From the NCBI GenBank assembly GCA_026387935.1, contig JAPLKU010000001.1, forward strand, positions 1-64,000: a DNA stretch of 64,000 bases, read 5' to 3'. Shown one piece after another: positions 42,788 through 50,632 of this stretch. This DNA comes from Gemmatimonadota bacterium. GTDB lineage: Bacteria > Gemmatimonadota > Gemmatimonadetes > Gemmatimonadales > Gemmatimonadaceae. The notes below the pieces were generated by a model. It was not told the DNA's origin. It saw only the letters and a program-made list of their open reading frames with translations, and ran no database searches. Each line of letters opens with the position of its first letter. Position 1 is the first letter of the stretch. A program made the position numbers and the translations under genes.

Positions 42788-44242
42788 ATGCTGGAAATCA
42801 ATGGGCGGCCCAGGGCAACCGCCAGCGGGCTGGCCGGGAAAGTTGCCCTGGCGTTTGGCCGGCTGGTCGCGAGCCTGCTGGTGGTGGCGGTGTTGATTGG
42901 CGTCCCAAACACCAGTGAGGCGCAGCGCGCCCAGCTGCAAAAGGTGGTGCAGCGGCGCACCCTCGCCAACGGGCTCGAAGTGATCGTGATCGAAAACCAT
43001 GGCGTTCCGCTCGTGACCACGGAGGTCACGGTCCGGAATGGTGCCTTTACGCAGTCGCCCGAGTACGCCGGACTCGCGCACCTGTATGAGCACATGTTCT
43101 TCAAGGCGAACGACCAGTTTCCCGATACCGACGAATACATCGACGAAATGTCGAGACTCGGTGCGGTCTTCAATGCGTCCACACGTGAAGAACAGGTCAA
43201 CTATTACCTGACGTTATCGGCTGACTCGCTCGAGACCGGACTGAAGTTGCTGGTCACAGGCTTCCTCTCGCCGAAGTTTCGAGCGGACGAACTGGAGCGT
43301 GAACGGCAGGTGGTGATCGGCGAGTATGACCGAAACGAATCCAGTCCGTTCTTTCGCATGGAACAGGAAACAGGAAAGAAGCTCTACTCCACGCAGTGGA
43401 GCCGGAAGAACGTGATTGGCGACCGCGACGTGATTCTTGGCACGACGCCAGCAAAGATGCGCGCCATTCAGCAGCTCTATTACGTCCCAAACAATTCCGT
43501 TTTGATTATTGCGGGTGATGTGGATCCAGTAAAGGCGTTCGCGCTCGCCGAACGCATCTTCAGCCCCTGGAAGCGCGGGGACGATCCGTTCGTGAAGGCT
43601 CCGGTCGCGCGGATTCCGGCACTGACTGCGCCACAGGCCGTGATTCTCGAAGAGAATGTGAATGCCATTACCGTGCTGATTCAATGGCACGGCCCGAGCG
43701 TTCGGCGCGACGAGGTGTCGACATTCGCGGCCGATGTGTATTCCGACGTATTGAACAATCCGCAGTCGCGATTCCAGAAGAAACTCGTGGACAGCGGACT
43801 CTGGCAAAGCGCGGGCGTGAATTATTACACGCTCGACAACACCGGACCCATTTCGGTGAGTGGACAGACGACTCCGGAACGCCTCCGCGAGGCGATTCGA
43901 GCGATGCTCGCCGAATTGCGTGCGTCGGTTGAGCCCGGGTATATCGTCGCGCAAGAACTTGAGGCGATCAAGGCCAACCGTGCACTGACGACAGAACTCG
44001 GGATGGAGCGCAGCTCCGAGTTTGCGCACACGATTGGATTTTGGTGGAGCGTGTCGGGACTGGAGTACTACATGAACTACGTCGATCAGATGGCGACACG
44101 AACGCCGGCCGACCTCCAGCGATACGCCAGCAAGTACATCGTCGGAAAGCCATTCGTGATCGGCGTCGTCATTCCGCCGGCGGATCGTCGGCGCATCAAC
44201 CTGACCGAACGTGAACTCGTGCTGATGGGAGCTCCCAAGTGA
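42788..44242 (+). CDS. M16-family zinc peptidase, catalytic subunit
   Basis: The 484-residue protein has a signal-like hydrophobic segment (LVASLLVVAVLIGVP) after a basic N-region and the M16 core: RTLANGLEVIVIENH, the inverted zinc motif HLYEH (about residues 98-102) and ERQVVIGEYDRNE with the third ligand. It keeps the full catalytic set. It is followed by a homologous gene without the motif, a pair typical of processing-peptidase-like heterodimers. The ATG at 42788 has AGAGG five bases upstream and is favoured over the ATG at 42785. It is probably periplasmic. Confidence 0.92.
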   Translation: MLEINGRPRATASGLAGKVALAFGRLVASLLVVAVLIGVPNTSEAQRAQLQKVVQRRTLANGLEVIVIENHGVPLVTTEVTVRNGAFTQSPEYAGLAHLYEHMFFKANDQFPDTDEYIDEMSRLGAVFNASTREEQVNYYLTLSADSLETGLKLLVTGFLSPKFRADELERERQVVIGEYDRNESSPFFRMEQETGKKLYSTQWSRKNVIGDRDVILGTTPAKMRAIQQLYYVPNNSVLIIAGDVDPVKAFALAERIFSPWKRGDDPFVKAPVARIPALTAPQAVILEENVNAITVLIQWHGPSVRRDEVSTFAADVYSDVLNNPQSRFQKKLVDSGLWQSAGVNYYTLDNTGPISVSGQTTPERLREAIRAMLAELRASVEPGYIVAQELEAIKANRALTTELGMERSSEFAHTIGFWWSVSGLEYYMNYVDQMATRTPADLQRYASKYIVGKPFVIGVVIPPADRRRINLTERELVLMGAPK

Positions 44243-45546
44243 TTTTCGCCTCTGCAGCACTTGCGCTGGTTTTGGGCGGTCCGAGCCGCCCGCCCGTAAA
44301 ACCGGCGCCGGTCGACACCATGACGAGCACGTACACCGTCGGTGGAGTCAAGGTCATTCACCGGCGCGCGACACTCAACACGGTCGTGACCAACCTGTAT
44401 TTACTCGGCGGCGTTCGAGCCGCACCGCCTGCCCATGCGGGGCTCGAGCATTTCCTGCTTCAGGTGTCGGAACGCGGGACAACGCGGTATCCCCGCGATG
44501 TGCTTCGTCGGTCGATGGCGCGTACCGGGAGTGAGTTTGTAATTGAGGCGCGCGAAGATTGGACGATGGTCGGCGCCCGGACCACCCTGGCCGAACTGGA
44601 TTCAACCTGGGCCATCTTCGCCGAACGGGTGATGCATCCGCGGCTCGACTCCACCGATGTGGAGTTTCTTCGCGGGCAGATGCTGGCCGCCGTCCGCCAG
44701 CGCGATGACAGCCCTGATGCCGTACTGGCCTTCGCGGCCGATAGCACCACGTTCGCCGGCCATCCGTACGCACTCTCACCAGTTGGCACCGCGCGAACGC
44801 TCACCGCGATTTCACGCGCAGACCTCCAGCGCTACCATCGCGAGCAGTTTGTCACGTCGCGGATGCTACTGGTGGTGGTGGGAAATGTGGATCGGGCGAC
44901 GGTCGAACGGCTCGTGCGGTCTACGCTGGCGACGCTTCCGGCCGGTACGTACGCGTGGACCATGCCTGATACGATGGAAACGCCCAAACCGGACGTTGCG
45001 ATGGTGCGACGGATCCTCCCCACGAATTACTTGCAAGGGTTCTACCGCGGCCCACCGGCCAACAGTCCAGATGCGGCGGCCCTCCGCGTGGCGTCTGCCG
45101 TGTTGTCCGGTCGCCTCTTCGGTGAGATTCGGTCCAAGCGCAACCTGACATACGCTGTGAGCGCCAACTATCGCGACCGCGCGCTGACCTCGGTCGGTCT
45201 TTATGTCACAACGACGGCCCCGGATACGGTGCTCGCGATCATGCTGGCCGAAGTGAAGACGCTCAAAACGTTTCCGATTCAGACGGAAATGCTTCGGCCA
45301 ATCGTGCAGCAGTTCATCACCGAGTACTTCCTCGACAATGAGACGTCAACGGCGCAGGCGGACTTCCTTGCTCGCGCCCAGCTCTACCGGGGTGACTACG
45401 CGGCGGGAGAAAAGTTCGTGTCTGAGCTGCGTGCCGTCACCGGGGCGGACGTGCGCCGCGTGGCGCTGCGGTATTTCTCGAATGCGCGCTGGGCCTATGT
45501 CGGAGATCTGAACAAGGTGACGCGGGATCGCCTGATCGCATTTTAA
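44239..45546 (+). CDS. M16-family non-catalytic subunit
   Basis: The 435-residue protein is homologous to the preceding peptidase, but the zinc motif region reads AGLEHFLLQ, so the first His of HxxEH is lost. The two M16 lobes are otherwise recognisable (FLRGQMLAAVRQRDDSPD, RLFGEIRSKRNLTYAVSANY). Inactive M16 partners form the closed chamber with the active subunit. The N-terminus starts with a hydrophobic stretch (FASAALALVLGG) that may be a signal. The GTG overlaps the previous stop (GTGA), so the subunits are co-translated. Confidence 0.88.
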   Translation: MIFASAALALVLGGPSRPPVKPAPVDTMTSTYTVGGVKVIHRRATLNTVVTNLYLLGGVRAAPPAHAGLEHFLLQVSERGTTRYPRDVLRRSMARTGSEFVIEAREDWTMVGARTTLAELDSTWAIFAERVMHPRLDSTDVEFLRGQMLAAVRQRDDSPDAVLAFAADSTTFAGHPYALSPVGTARTLTAISRADLQRYHREQFVTSRMLLVVVGNVDRATVERLVRSTLATLPAGTYAWTMPDTMETPKPDVAMVRRILPTNYLQGFYRGPPANSPDAAALRVASAVLSGRLFGEIRSKRNLTYAVSANYRDRALTSVGLYVTTTAPDTVLAIMLAEVKTLKTFPIQTEMLRPIVQQFITEYFLDNETSTAQADFLARAQLYRGDYAAGEKFVSELRAVTGADVRRVALRYFSNARWAYVGDLNKVTRDRLIAF

Positions 45547-45556
45547 TTTCCGCCGG

Positions 45557-46588
45557 CTAGGCAGCGGTGCGGAGTACGGCCAACACACGTTCCATGATTG
45601 GCCACGGCGCAATAGTGATGCGAATCGCATCACCAAAGCGCGCGGTGTTCACGAACAATCGCACACCGATCCCGGCCGTTTCGAGGGCCAGCGTCAACGT
45701 GGCTGCACGGGGTGTGGGAACGAAAACAAAATTTGCCGCCGATGACAACGGCGGCAGTCCGAGTTGACGAAGCGCCGCCGCAAATCGCTCGCGGTGCTCG
45801 ATGGCGTCCGCTGCCCGGGCCATCACCCAATCCCGGTCGTGCGAGAGCGCGGTGACCGCAGCGCGCTCGGCGAGGAGGTTGAGTTTGAATGGGCCACGGG
45901 ACTTTTCGATGCTCTCGATGACATCCGGATGCGCCACGCCGTAGCCGATCCGGAGGCCGGCCATCCCGTATGCCTTTGAGAGCGTTCGGCAGACCAGAAC
46001 ATTCGACCGCGACGCGGCCTCGCGCGCAAAGCCGGTCGTTGTCGTGAAATCGATGTACGCCTCATCAAGGATGACGAGGCCGGTCGCATTATCCAACACG
46101 CGACGAATCGCGTTCTCTGGCGTCGCCGTGGCTGTCGGATTATTCGGGGAGCAGAGGTAAATGATCGGCGCTTTTGTCGCGAGCAAGGCGTCCACATCCA
46201 TCGCGCCGTCCGAATCAACGGGAACCGGAACCGGTACCACGCTGTTCAGGCGCGAGAAGACCGGAATCATCACAAACGTCGGATCCGGATAGGCGAGTCG
46301 GTCACCAGGCGAGCCGAACGCACGAATCGCGCAGTCAAGCACGTCGTCGGAACCGTTTCCAGTCACCACCGACTGAACGGAGCAACCGACCACGCGGGCG
46401 ACGGCGTCCTTCATCGCCGCGCCATACATGTCTGGATACCGGGCAACAGCGCCGCCCTCGCGGAGGATCTCCGATGCAGCCGGTGGTGATCCCCATTGAT
46501 TCGTATTGTCAGTCAGGTCAACGGGTTGCGCCGTCGCATCGGCGTATCGGCGAAGGGCGTCGAGATCAGAACGGGCAAAGGTTTGCAT
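45557..46588 (-). CDS. hisC: Histidinol-phosphate aminotransferase-like enzyme
   Basis: The 343-residue PLP enzyme shows VDLTDNTNQWG, GNGSDDVLD, the CSPNNPTATATP segment, ILDEAYIDF and the PLP Lys in TLSKAYGMAGLRIGY, followed by the C-terminal Arg region FGDAIRITIA. HisC converts imidazole acetol phosphate to histidinol phosphate. No other his genes are near, so a related aromatic or phosphonate aminotransferase cannot be excluded. The ATG at 46588 has AGG seven bases upstream; the longer start would include a CRP-like site. Confidence 0.85.
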   Translation of the reverse strand: MQTFARSDLDALRRYADATAQPVDLTDNTNQWGSPPAASEILREGGAVARYPDMYGAAMKDAVARVVGCSVQSVVTGNGSDDVLDCAIRAFGSPGDRLAYPDPTFVMIPVFSRLNSVVPVPVPVDSDGAMDVDALLATKAPIIYLCSPNNPTATATPENAIRRVLDNATGLVILDEAYIDFTTTTGFAREAASRSNVLVCRTLSKAYGMAGLRIGYGVAHPDVIESIEKSRGPFKLNLLAERAAVTALSHDRDWVMARAADAIEHRERFAAALRQLGLPPLSSAANFVFVPTPRAATLTLALETAGIGVRLFVNTARFGDAIRITIAPWPIMERVLAVLRTAA

Positions 46589-46599
46589 TTCTACCTGTT

Positions 46600-46615
46600 T
46601 GTGAATAATTTCACA
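46600..46615. promoter_or_regulatory. CRP/FNR-like operator
   Basis: TGTGAATAATTTCACA fits TGTGA-N6-TCACA, the CRP consensus, as a perfect 6-base inverted repeat around TAAT. It lies between the divergent hisC and cupredoxin genes, 12 bases from the hisC start and 69 from the other. No crp-like gene is in the window. Confidence 0.55.
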
Positions 46616-46683
46616 TTCGACTGACGGAAGCCCCGTTTGTCGATCTACATCACTCATTCAGAACGTATTTGGAGGACTTGGCG

Positions 46684-47184
46684 ATGCAGTTCAAGGGCAT
46701 GGCATTTGTGGCGAGCGTGTTGGTGCTTGGCGCGTGTGGCGGTGAGAAGAAGGCGGAGACCCCGCCGCCGGCGACCCCGGCTCCCGCTGAGGCCGCCCCT
46801 GCGGCTGGCGCTGCGGCTGCCGGCACGGCAATGCCGATTACGGGCAAGACGATCGAAGTCAAGATGGTTGGCGACGCGAAGGGTTATCGCTTTGAGCCGG
46901 CCAACATCACCGCCAAGGCTGGCGACGGCATCAAGTTCATCGTCGAATCGATGGGTCCGCACAACGTCGCATTCGCCGTCACGATGGTCCCGGCCGATTC
47001 GAAGGCGCAGCTCGACGCGAACTTCGGTACGGACCGCATGGGCGAGCTTTCGAGCGGCCTGAAGATGAATACCGGCGACGCGTTCACGCTGTCGCTCGGC
47101 GGCCTGAAGGCCGGCAAGTATGAGTTCAACTGCACGCCGCACCTCGCAATGAACATGAAGGGAACGCTAACGATCACGCCGTAA
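46684..47184 (+). CDS. Cupredoxin-like lipoprotein
   Basis: The 166-residue protein begins with MQFKGMAFVASVLVLGACGG, a lipoprotein signal with lipobox LGAC, then an Ala/Pro-rich linker and a plastocyanin-type domain. Copper ligands are visible: His in GPHNVAF, and Cys, His and Met in FNCTPHLAMNMKG. It is probably an electron carrier anchored in the periplasm. GGAGG lies eight bases before the ATG. A strong terminator follows. Confidence 0.9.
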   Translation: MQFKGMAFVASVLVLGACGGEKKAETPPPATPAPAEAAPAAGAAAAGTAMPITGKTIEVKMVGDAKGYRFEPANITAKAGDGIKFIVESMGPHNVAFAVTMVPADSKAQLDANFGTDRMGELSSGLKMNTGDAFTLSLGGLKAGKYEFNCTPHLAMNMKGTLTITP

Positions 47185-47205
47185 GGTTGGTTGATCGAAG
47201 GTTCT

Positions 47206-47244
47206 GGCGGGCGCCCGGTTCATCCGGGCGCCCGCCTTGCTTTT
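47206..47244 (+). terminator. Rho-independent terminator after the cupredoxin gene
   Basis: A perfect 13-base-pair GC-rich stem (47206-47218 with 47224-47236) and a 5-base loop is followed by TTGCTTTT. It lies 22 bases after the cupredoxin stop and should end its transcript before the HD hydrolase gene. Confidence 0.92.
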
Positions 47245-47319
47245 CTCCCACGCACCGCTCAACGCACAAGCAGCCAGGGCGATAGGTTTGAAGTTCATGC
47301 CACTGCTGATCCCAAGGCG

Positions 47320-47919
47320 ATGAACGGCTATTCCGATCGCATCAACCATGCGCTCGCGTTCGCGGCGAAGCACCACGACCAGCAGGTGCGCAAAGGCACG
47401 CGACTTCCGTACGTCACGCACGCCGCCAATGTCGCGTTGATTCTCACGCGCTACGGCTGTGACGAGTCCACCGTAACGGCCGGCATTCTTCATGATGTCG
47501 TTGAAGACTGCGTTCGCGATGGCTGGACACCTGCGATGCTCGAGTCACGCATTGCCGAAAAGTTTGGCGACGATGTGCTGGCTGCCGTGCTCACCATCAC
47601 CAAGCGCCGAATCGACGACGATGGCAACGAGATGGATCGCGACGAACGAAATGCGGACTATCTGGCACGCCTGGCAATTGCGGACGATCGCGCGCGCTGG
47701 GTCTGTGCGGCGGACAAGGTCCACCATGGCAATTCGACGCTCGCGGATTTGCATCGGACGGGAGATCCGGGATCGGTCTGGATCCGGTTTACCGGCGGAC
47801 GCGCCACGATAGTCGCTTGGTACCGTGCGGTGTATGATCGGATGAGTGATGCGGGATTTGCCGCACCGATCATGACCGAGTTCCTCACCACCGTCGAGCA
47901 GCTCGAAGGCGCGCCCTAG
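47320..47919 (+). CDS. HD-domain phosphohydrolase (SpoT/MESH1-like)
   Basis: The 199-residue protein has the HD pattern of RelA/SpoT hydrolases: AFAAKHHDQQVRKGTRLPYVTHAANVA with its HxxQxRK, then GILHDVVEDC with the HD and ED, and a late ADKVHHGN. It lacks synthetase, TGS and ACT domains, so it resembles small alarmone hydrolases or general HD phosphohydrolases; (p)ppGpp degradation is possible but not shown. The ATG at 47320 fits the family start, after the terminator of the preceding gene. It converges on ispG with six bases between the stops. Confidence 0.85.
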   Translation: MNGYSDRINHALAFAAKHHDQQVRKGTRLPYVTHAANVALILTRYGCDESTVTAGILHDVVEDCVRDGWTPAMLESRIAEKFGDDVLAAVLTITKRRIDDDGNEMDRDERNADYLARLAIADDRARWVCAADKVHHGNSTLADLHRTGDPGSVWIRFTGGRATIVAWYRAVYDRMSDAGFAAPIMTEFLTTVEQLEGAP

Positions 47920-47925
47920 GAACCG

Positions 47926-49146
47926 CTAGCGTACCGCCGAGTATCGCTTGACGACGTAGTCGTTGAGCAGCCCGAGAAACTCCGGAACGATGGCGTCGCC
48001 CTTGAGTGTGACGCGGAGCTTTCCGTCCACATAGACAGGGGCCTTGGGTTCTTCGAACGTGCCCGGGAGCGAGATGCCGATGTCGGCGTGCTTGCTCTCG
48101 CCGGGACCGTTCACGATGCAGCCCATTACCGCCACCTTCATCTCTTCCACGCCGGGATACTGATCGCGCCAGATGGGCATCTGGGTGCGCAGATATTCCT
48201 GAATGTCTTCTGCCATCTTCTGGAAAAATGTGCTCGTCGTACGTCCGCAGCCGGGACAGGCACTGACCTGCGGAGCAAAACTGCGGAGGCCAAGCGACTG
48301 CAACACCTGCTGCGCGATGTAGACCTCTTCGGTGCGGTCGCCACCGGGTCGTGGCGTGAGTGACACGCGAATCGTGTCGCCGATGCCTTCAGCAAGAATC
48401 AGTGAAAGCGCAGCGGTGGTTGCGACGGTTCCCTTCATTCCAAGGCCAGCTTCGGTCAGTCCAAGATGCAGCGGATAGTCGCAGCGGCTCGCGAGGCGCC
48501 GATAGCAGTCGAGCAAATCCTGCACCTGAGAGATCTTCGCCGAGATGACGATCTGGTCGTGGCGAAGCCCAGTTTCTTCGGCGAGCGCCGCTGATCGAAG
48601 CGCGCTCTCGATCATGGCTTCCATGTAGACGTCTTTGGCGTCGAGCGGTTCCGAGCGCGACGCATTCTCATCCATCATTGATGTCAGCAGATCCTGATCG
48701 AGCGAACCCCAGTTCACCCCGATACGAACCGGCTTTGCATGTTCGACGGCGACCTTGACAATGGTGCGGAAGTTCTCGTCGCGACGCTTGGCGCCGACGT
48801 TCCCGGGATTGATGCGATACTTGGCGAGCGCTGCGGCGCATGCAGGATGGCGCACCAACAGCAGATGGCCGTTGTAATGAAAGTCGCCGATGATTGGAAC
48901 AACCACGCCGGCGTCAGCAACGCGCGTCACGATTTCCGCGACAGCCTTGGCGGCTTCATCGGTATTCACGGTGATTCTGACCAACTGCGATCCGGCAGTG
49001 GCCAGAGCGACTACCTGCGCAGCAGTTCCGACCGGATCGGCCGTGTCCGTGTTGGTCATGGACTGCACGACGATCGGCGCGGACGACCCGATTGGGACGC
49101 CGCCGATGGTGGCTGTGGCAGTTTGCCGGCGAGGCTTGAAGATCAA
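47926..49146 (-). CDS. ispG: 4-hydroxy-3-methylbut-2-enyl diphosphate synthase (IspG)
   Basis: IspG is the iron-sulphur enzyme that makes HMBPP in the methylerythritol phosphate pathway of isoprenoid synthesis. The 406-residue protein has the TIM-barrel start [43 protein letters not shown] and the cluster-binding CPGCGRTT with the third Cys in [10 protein letters not shown]. The start is a TTG, and the family N-terminus ([16 protein letters not shown]) follows at once. It is divergent from the next gene with 90 bases between. Confidence 0.95.
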   Translation of the reverse strand: MIFKPRRQTATATIGGVPIGSSAPIVVQSMTNTDTADPVGTAAQVVALATAGSQLVRITVNTDEAAKAVAEIVTRVADAGVVVPIIGDFHYNGHLLLVRHPACAAALAKYRINPGNVGAKRRDENFRTIVKVAVEHAKPVRIGVNWGSLDQDLLTSMMDENASRSEPLDAKDVYMEAMIESALRSAALAEETGLRHDQIVISAKISQVQDLLDCYRRLASRCDYPLHLGLTEAGLGMKGTVATTAALSLILAEGIGDTIRVSLTPRPGGDRTEEVYIAQQVLQSLGLRSFAPQVSACPGCGRTTSTFFQKMAEDIQEYLRTQMPIWRDQYPGVEEMKVAVMGCIVNGPGESKHADIGISLPGTFEEPKAPVYVDGKLRVTLKGDAIVPEFLGLLNDYVVKRYSAVR

Positions 49147-49236
49147 GTGTTGGTCGGTTGCAGGCTGGTAAGGTGCAACTTAATCCACGAGCCGGTAAAC
49201 TTGTGGTTTCACGGAACATCTGCTGGGAGGAACCTG

Positions 49237-49683
49237 ATGGCTGAAGCCCCTGAAACGCCGAGTATCCCAACCACAGGGGATGCCGCTGGGCCGGCGGTGC
49301 CGCGCGGGTTCATTCGCCGTCACTGGCTGGCGACAACGATGCTGATCCTGATTGGGATCCCGACCTTCGTATTCACGGTCTGGGCCGGGGTCGCACTCAA
49401 GTTCAGCTATTCCGAGGGCACCCGAACCGGTTTTGTTCAAAAGCTTTCGAAGAAGGGTTGGGTCTGCAAGACATGGGAGGGTGAAATGGCCATGACCGCA
49501 CAGCCCGGTGTTGCGCCGACACTCTTTCAATTCACCGTGCGATTGGACTCGGTCGCCGGCGAGGTTACGAGGCTCGAAGGAAAGCAGGTGACGCTCACTT
49601 ATGCTGAGCACAAAGGCGTTCCGTCGAGCTGTTTTGGAGAGACTGGACACTACGTAAGTGGTGTCAGCGCCGTGCTCAAGTAG
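49237..49683 (+). CDS. Conserved single-pass membrane protein of unknown function
   Basis: The 148-residue protein has a short hydrophilic N-terminus, one membrane helix (WLATTMLILIGIPTFVFTVW) and a conserved outer part: YSEGTRTGFVQKLSKKGWVCKTWEGEMAM, FTVRLD and HKGVPSSCFGETGHYV. I recognise this as a family often labelled 6-phosphogluconate dehydrogenase in error; it has no such domain. Its function is unknown. GGGAGG lies six bases before the ATG. Confidence 0.85.
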   Translation: MAEAPETPSIPTTGDAAGPAVPRGFIRRHWLATTMLILIGIPTFVFTVWAGVALKFSYSEGTRTGFVQKLSKKGWVCKTWEGEMAMTAQPGVAPTLFQFTVRLDSVAGEVTRLEGKQVTLTYAEHKGVPSSCFGETGHYVSGVSAVLK

Positions 49684-49889
49684 GGTCCGCATAAGACTCT
49701 TGCCGAACCGTCAAGGCCAACGTAGCTTCGATGCGAGATACGGCATCAGGAGGGGGGCTGGAAGTTCAGGTCCTCTTCGTCGTATCGGCCCAGCGTGGGG
49801 GGCCACATTGGACCCGCGAGGACACAGATTGTCTTGTCAGGGTACGGCGTGTTCCGCTCCCGGCGACAATCATCACACAGGAGTTTGGA
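49684..49889 (+). promoter_or_regulatory. Long upstream region of the cold-shock gene
   Basis: This 206-base gap has no supported ORF. Cold-shock genes often have long structured 5' leaders that control translation, and the purine-rich run at about 49748-49770 could be part of one. AGGAG at 49879-49883 is the ribosome-binding site of the csp gene. No classical cold-box was recognised. Confidence 0.35.
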
Positions 49890-50102
49890 ATGCGTACGAC
49901 CGGCAAGGTGAAATGGTTCAACGACGCGAAGGGCTTTGGTTTTATCACCCCGGATAACGGGACCAAGGATTGCTTCGTGCACTACAGCGCGATTCAGGGC
50001 AGCGGCTTCAAGTCGCTTGCGGAAGGCGACGTGGTCGAGTTCGACATCGTGCAGGGCCAGAAAGGCCCGGCGGCGGAGAACGTGACGAAGCCGGGCGCGT
50101 AA
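49890..50102 (+). CDS. Cold-shock protein
   Basis: The 70-residue protein is a single cold-shock domain: [19 protein letters not shown] with RNP1 and DCFVHYSAI with RNP2, followed by [24 protein letters not shown]. It binds single-stranded RNA and DNA. It is intact, unlike the second copy at 63711-63920, which lacks an E codon at the SLAEGD position. A strong terminator follows. Confidence 0.96.
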   Translation: MRTTGKVKWFNDAKGFGFITPDNGTKDCFVHYSAIQGSGFKSLAEGDVVEFDIVQGQKGPAAENVTKPGA

Positions 50103-50135
50103 AGACCGCGGTCACGCTGTTCACCAGGCTGCGAA

Positions 50136-50172
50136 AGCGGGGTGCCTCAGAGCGAGGCACCCCGCTTCTTCC
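50136..50172 (+). terminator. Terminator between csp and the convergent HTH gene
   Basis: A perfect 13-base-pair GC-rich stem (50136-50148 with 50154-50166) is followed by a short pyrimidine stretch with TTCTTCCTTT. It lies 33 bases after the csp stop. It also encodes the last residues of the convergent HTH protein, whose stop codon is within the hairpin. Confidence 0.85.
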
Positions 50173-50542
50173 TTTCGGCGAGGGATGGCCGGCCGCGGCG
50201 CGGACGATTTCGATCCTCTACCGCATCACCTAACGCGTTGGTCAGGACCAACCTGAGCTTGGCGACGTCGAAATGAAGTGAACCAAGCGTTCCGACTGGT
50301 ACGGAGCTGTTTGTGTCCGCGATGAGTTCACGGGCCGTTATCAGTCCGCGCGCGATCGATATTCCGAGATCGCGCTCCAAGAGCAGTGCGATTGCAATCG
50401 ACTCGATTATTTCCTGCCCGAGCGCTCGGGAGCGCCCGTTTCTGTCGGCAGGAACTAGTGCTCGTCCAGGTCCGGTTAGGATATTGTCGAGCCGCTTGGG
50501 CTTGATTCCAAGTGAATCAGCGGCCTCGGCGGTTGTGTACAT
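50147..50542 (-). CDS. Solitary HTH protein
   Basis: The 131-residue protein begins with MYTTAEAADSLGIKPKRLDN, a MerR/excisionase-like HTH, then a helical region (ESIAIALLLERDLGISIARGL), GSLHFDVAKLRLVLTNALG and the tail RGRPSLAERKKR. The same order of segments occurs in the first half of the 32319-33293 protein, where it is fused to a nucleotidyltransferase-like domain. Here no such gene is next to it. It is the only gene in its transcript. An inverted repeat touches its start codon and may be its operator. Confidence 0.7.
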   Translation of the reverse strand: MYTTAEAADSLGIKPKRLDNILTGPGRALVPADRNGRSRALGQEIIESIAIALLLERDLGISIARGLITARELIADTNSSVPVGTLGSLHFDVAKLRLVLTNALGDAVEDRNRPRRGRPSLAERKKRGASL

Positions 50543-50561
50543 TTATTATCCCGGTTAATAA
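50543..50561. promoter_or_regulatory. Inverted repeat at the HTH gene start
   Basis: TTATTA (50543-50548) and TAATAA (50556-50561) form a 6-base inverted repeat with 7 bases between, next to the start codon at 50542 and inside an AT-rich gap that runs to about 50632. It is a plausible site for autoregulation. The gap holds nothing else that I can name. Confidence 0.4.
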
Positions 50562-50632
50562 GGAAAATATAATGTACGACGTAAATTATTGATTTACAAC
50601 GCTATACATGCTGCAGTAAACAGATGTTCAGG

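Noticed and set aside
42787-43200. N-terminal extension of murB
   Set aside because: It lies antisense to the M16 peptidase start, and murB homology begins after the ATG at 42786.
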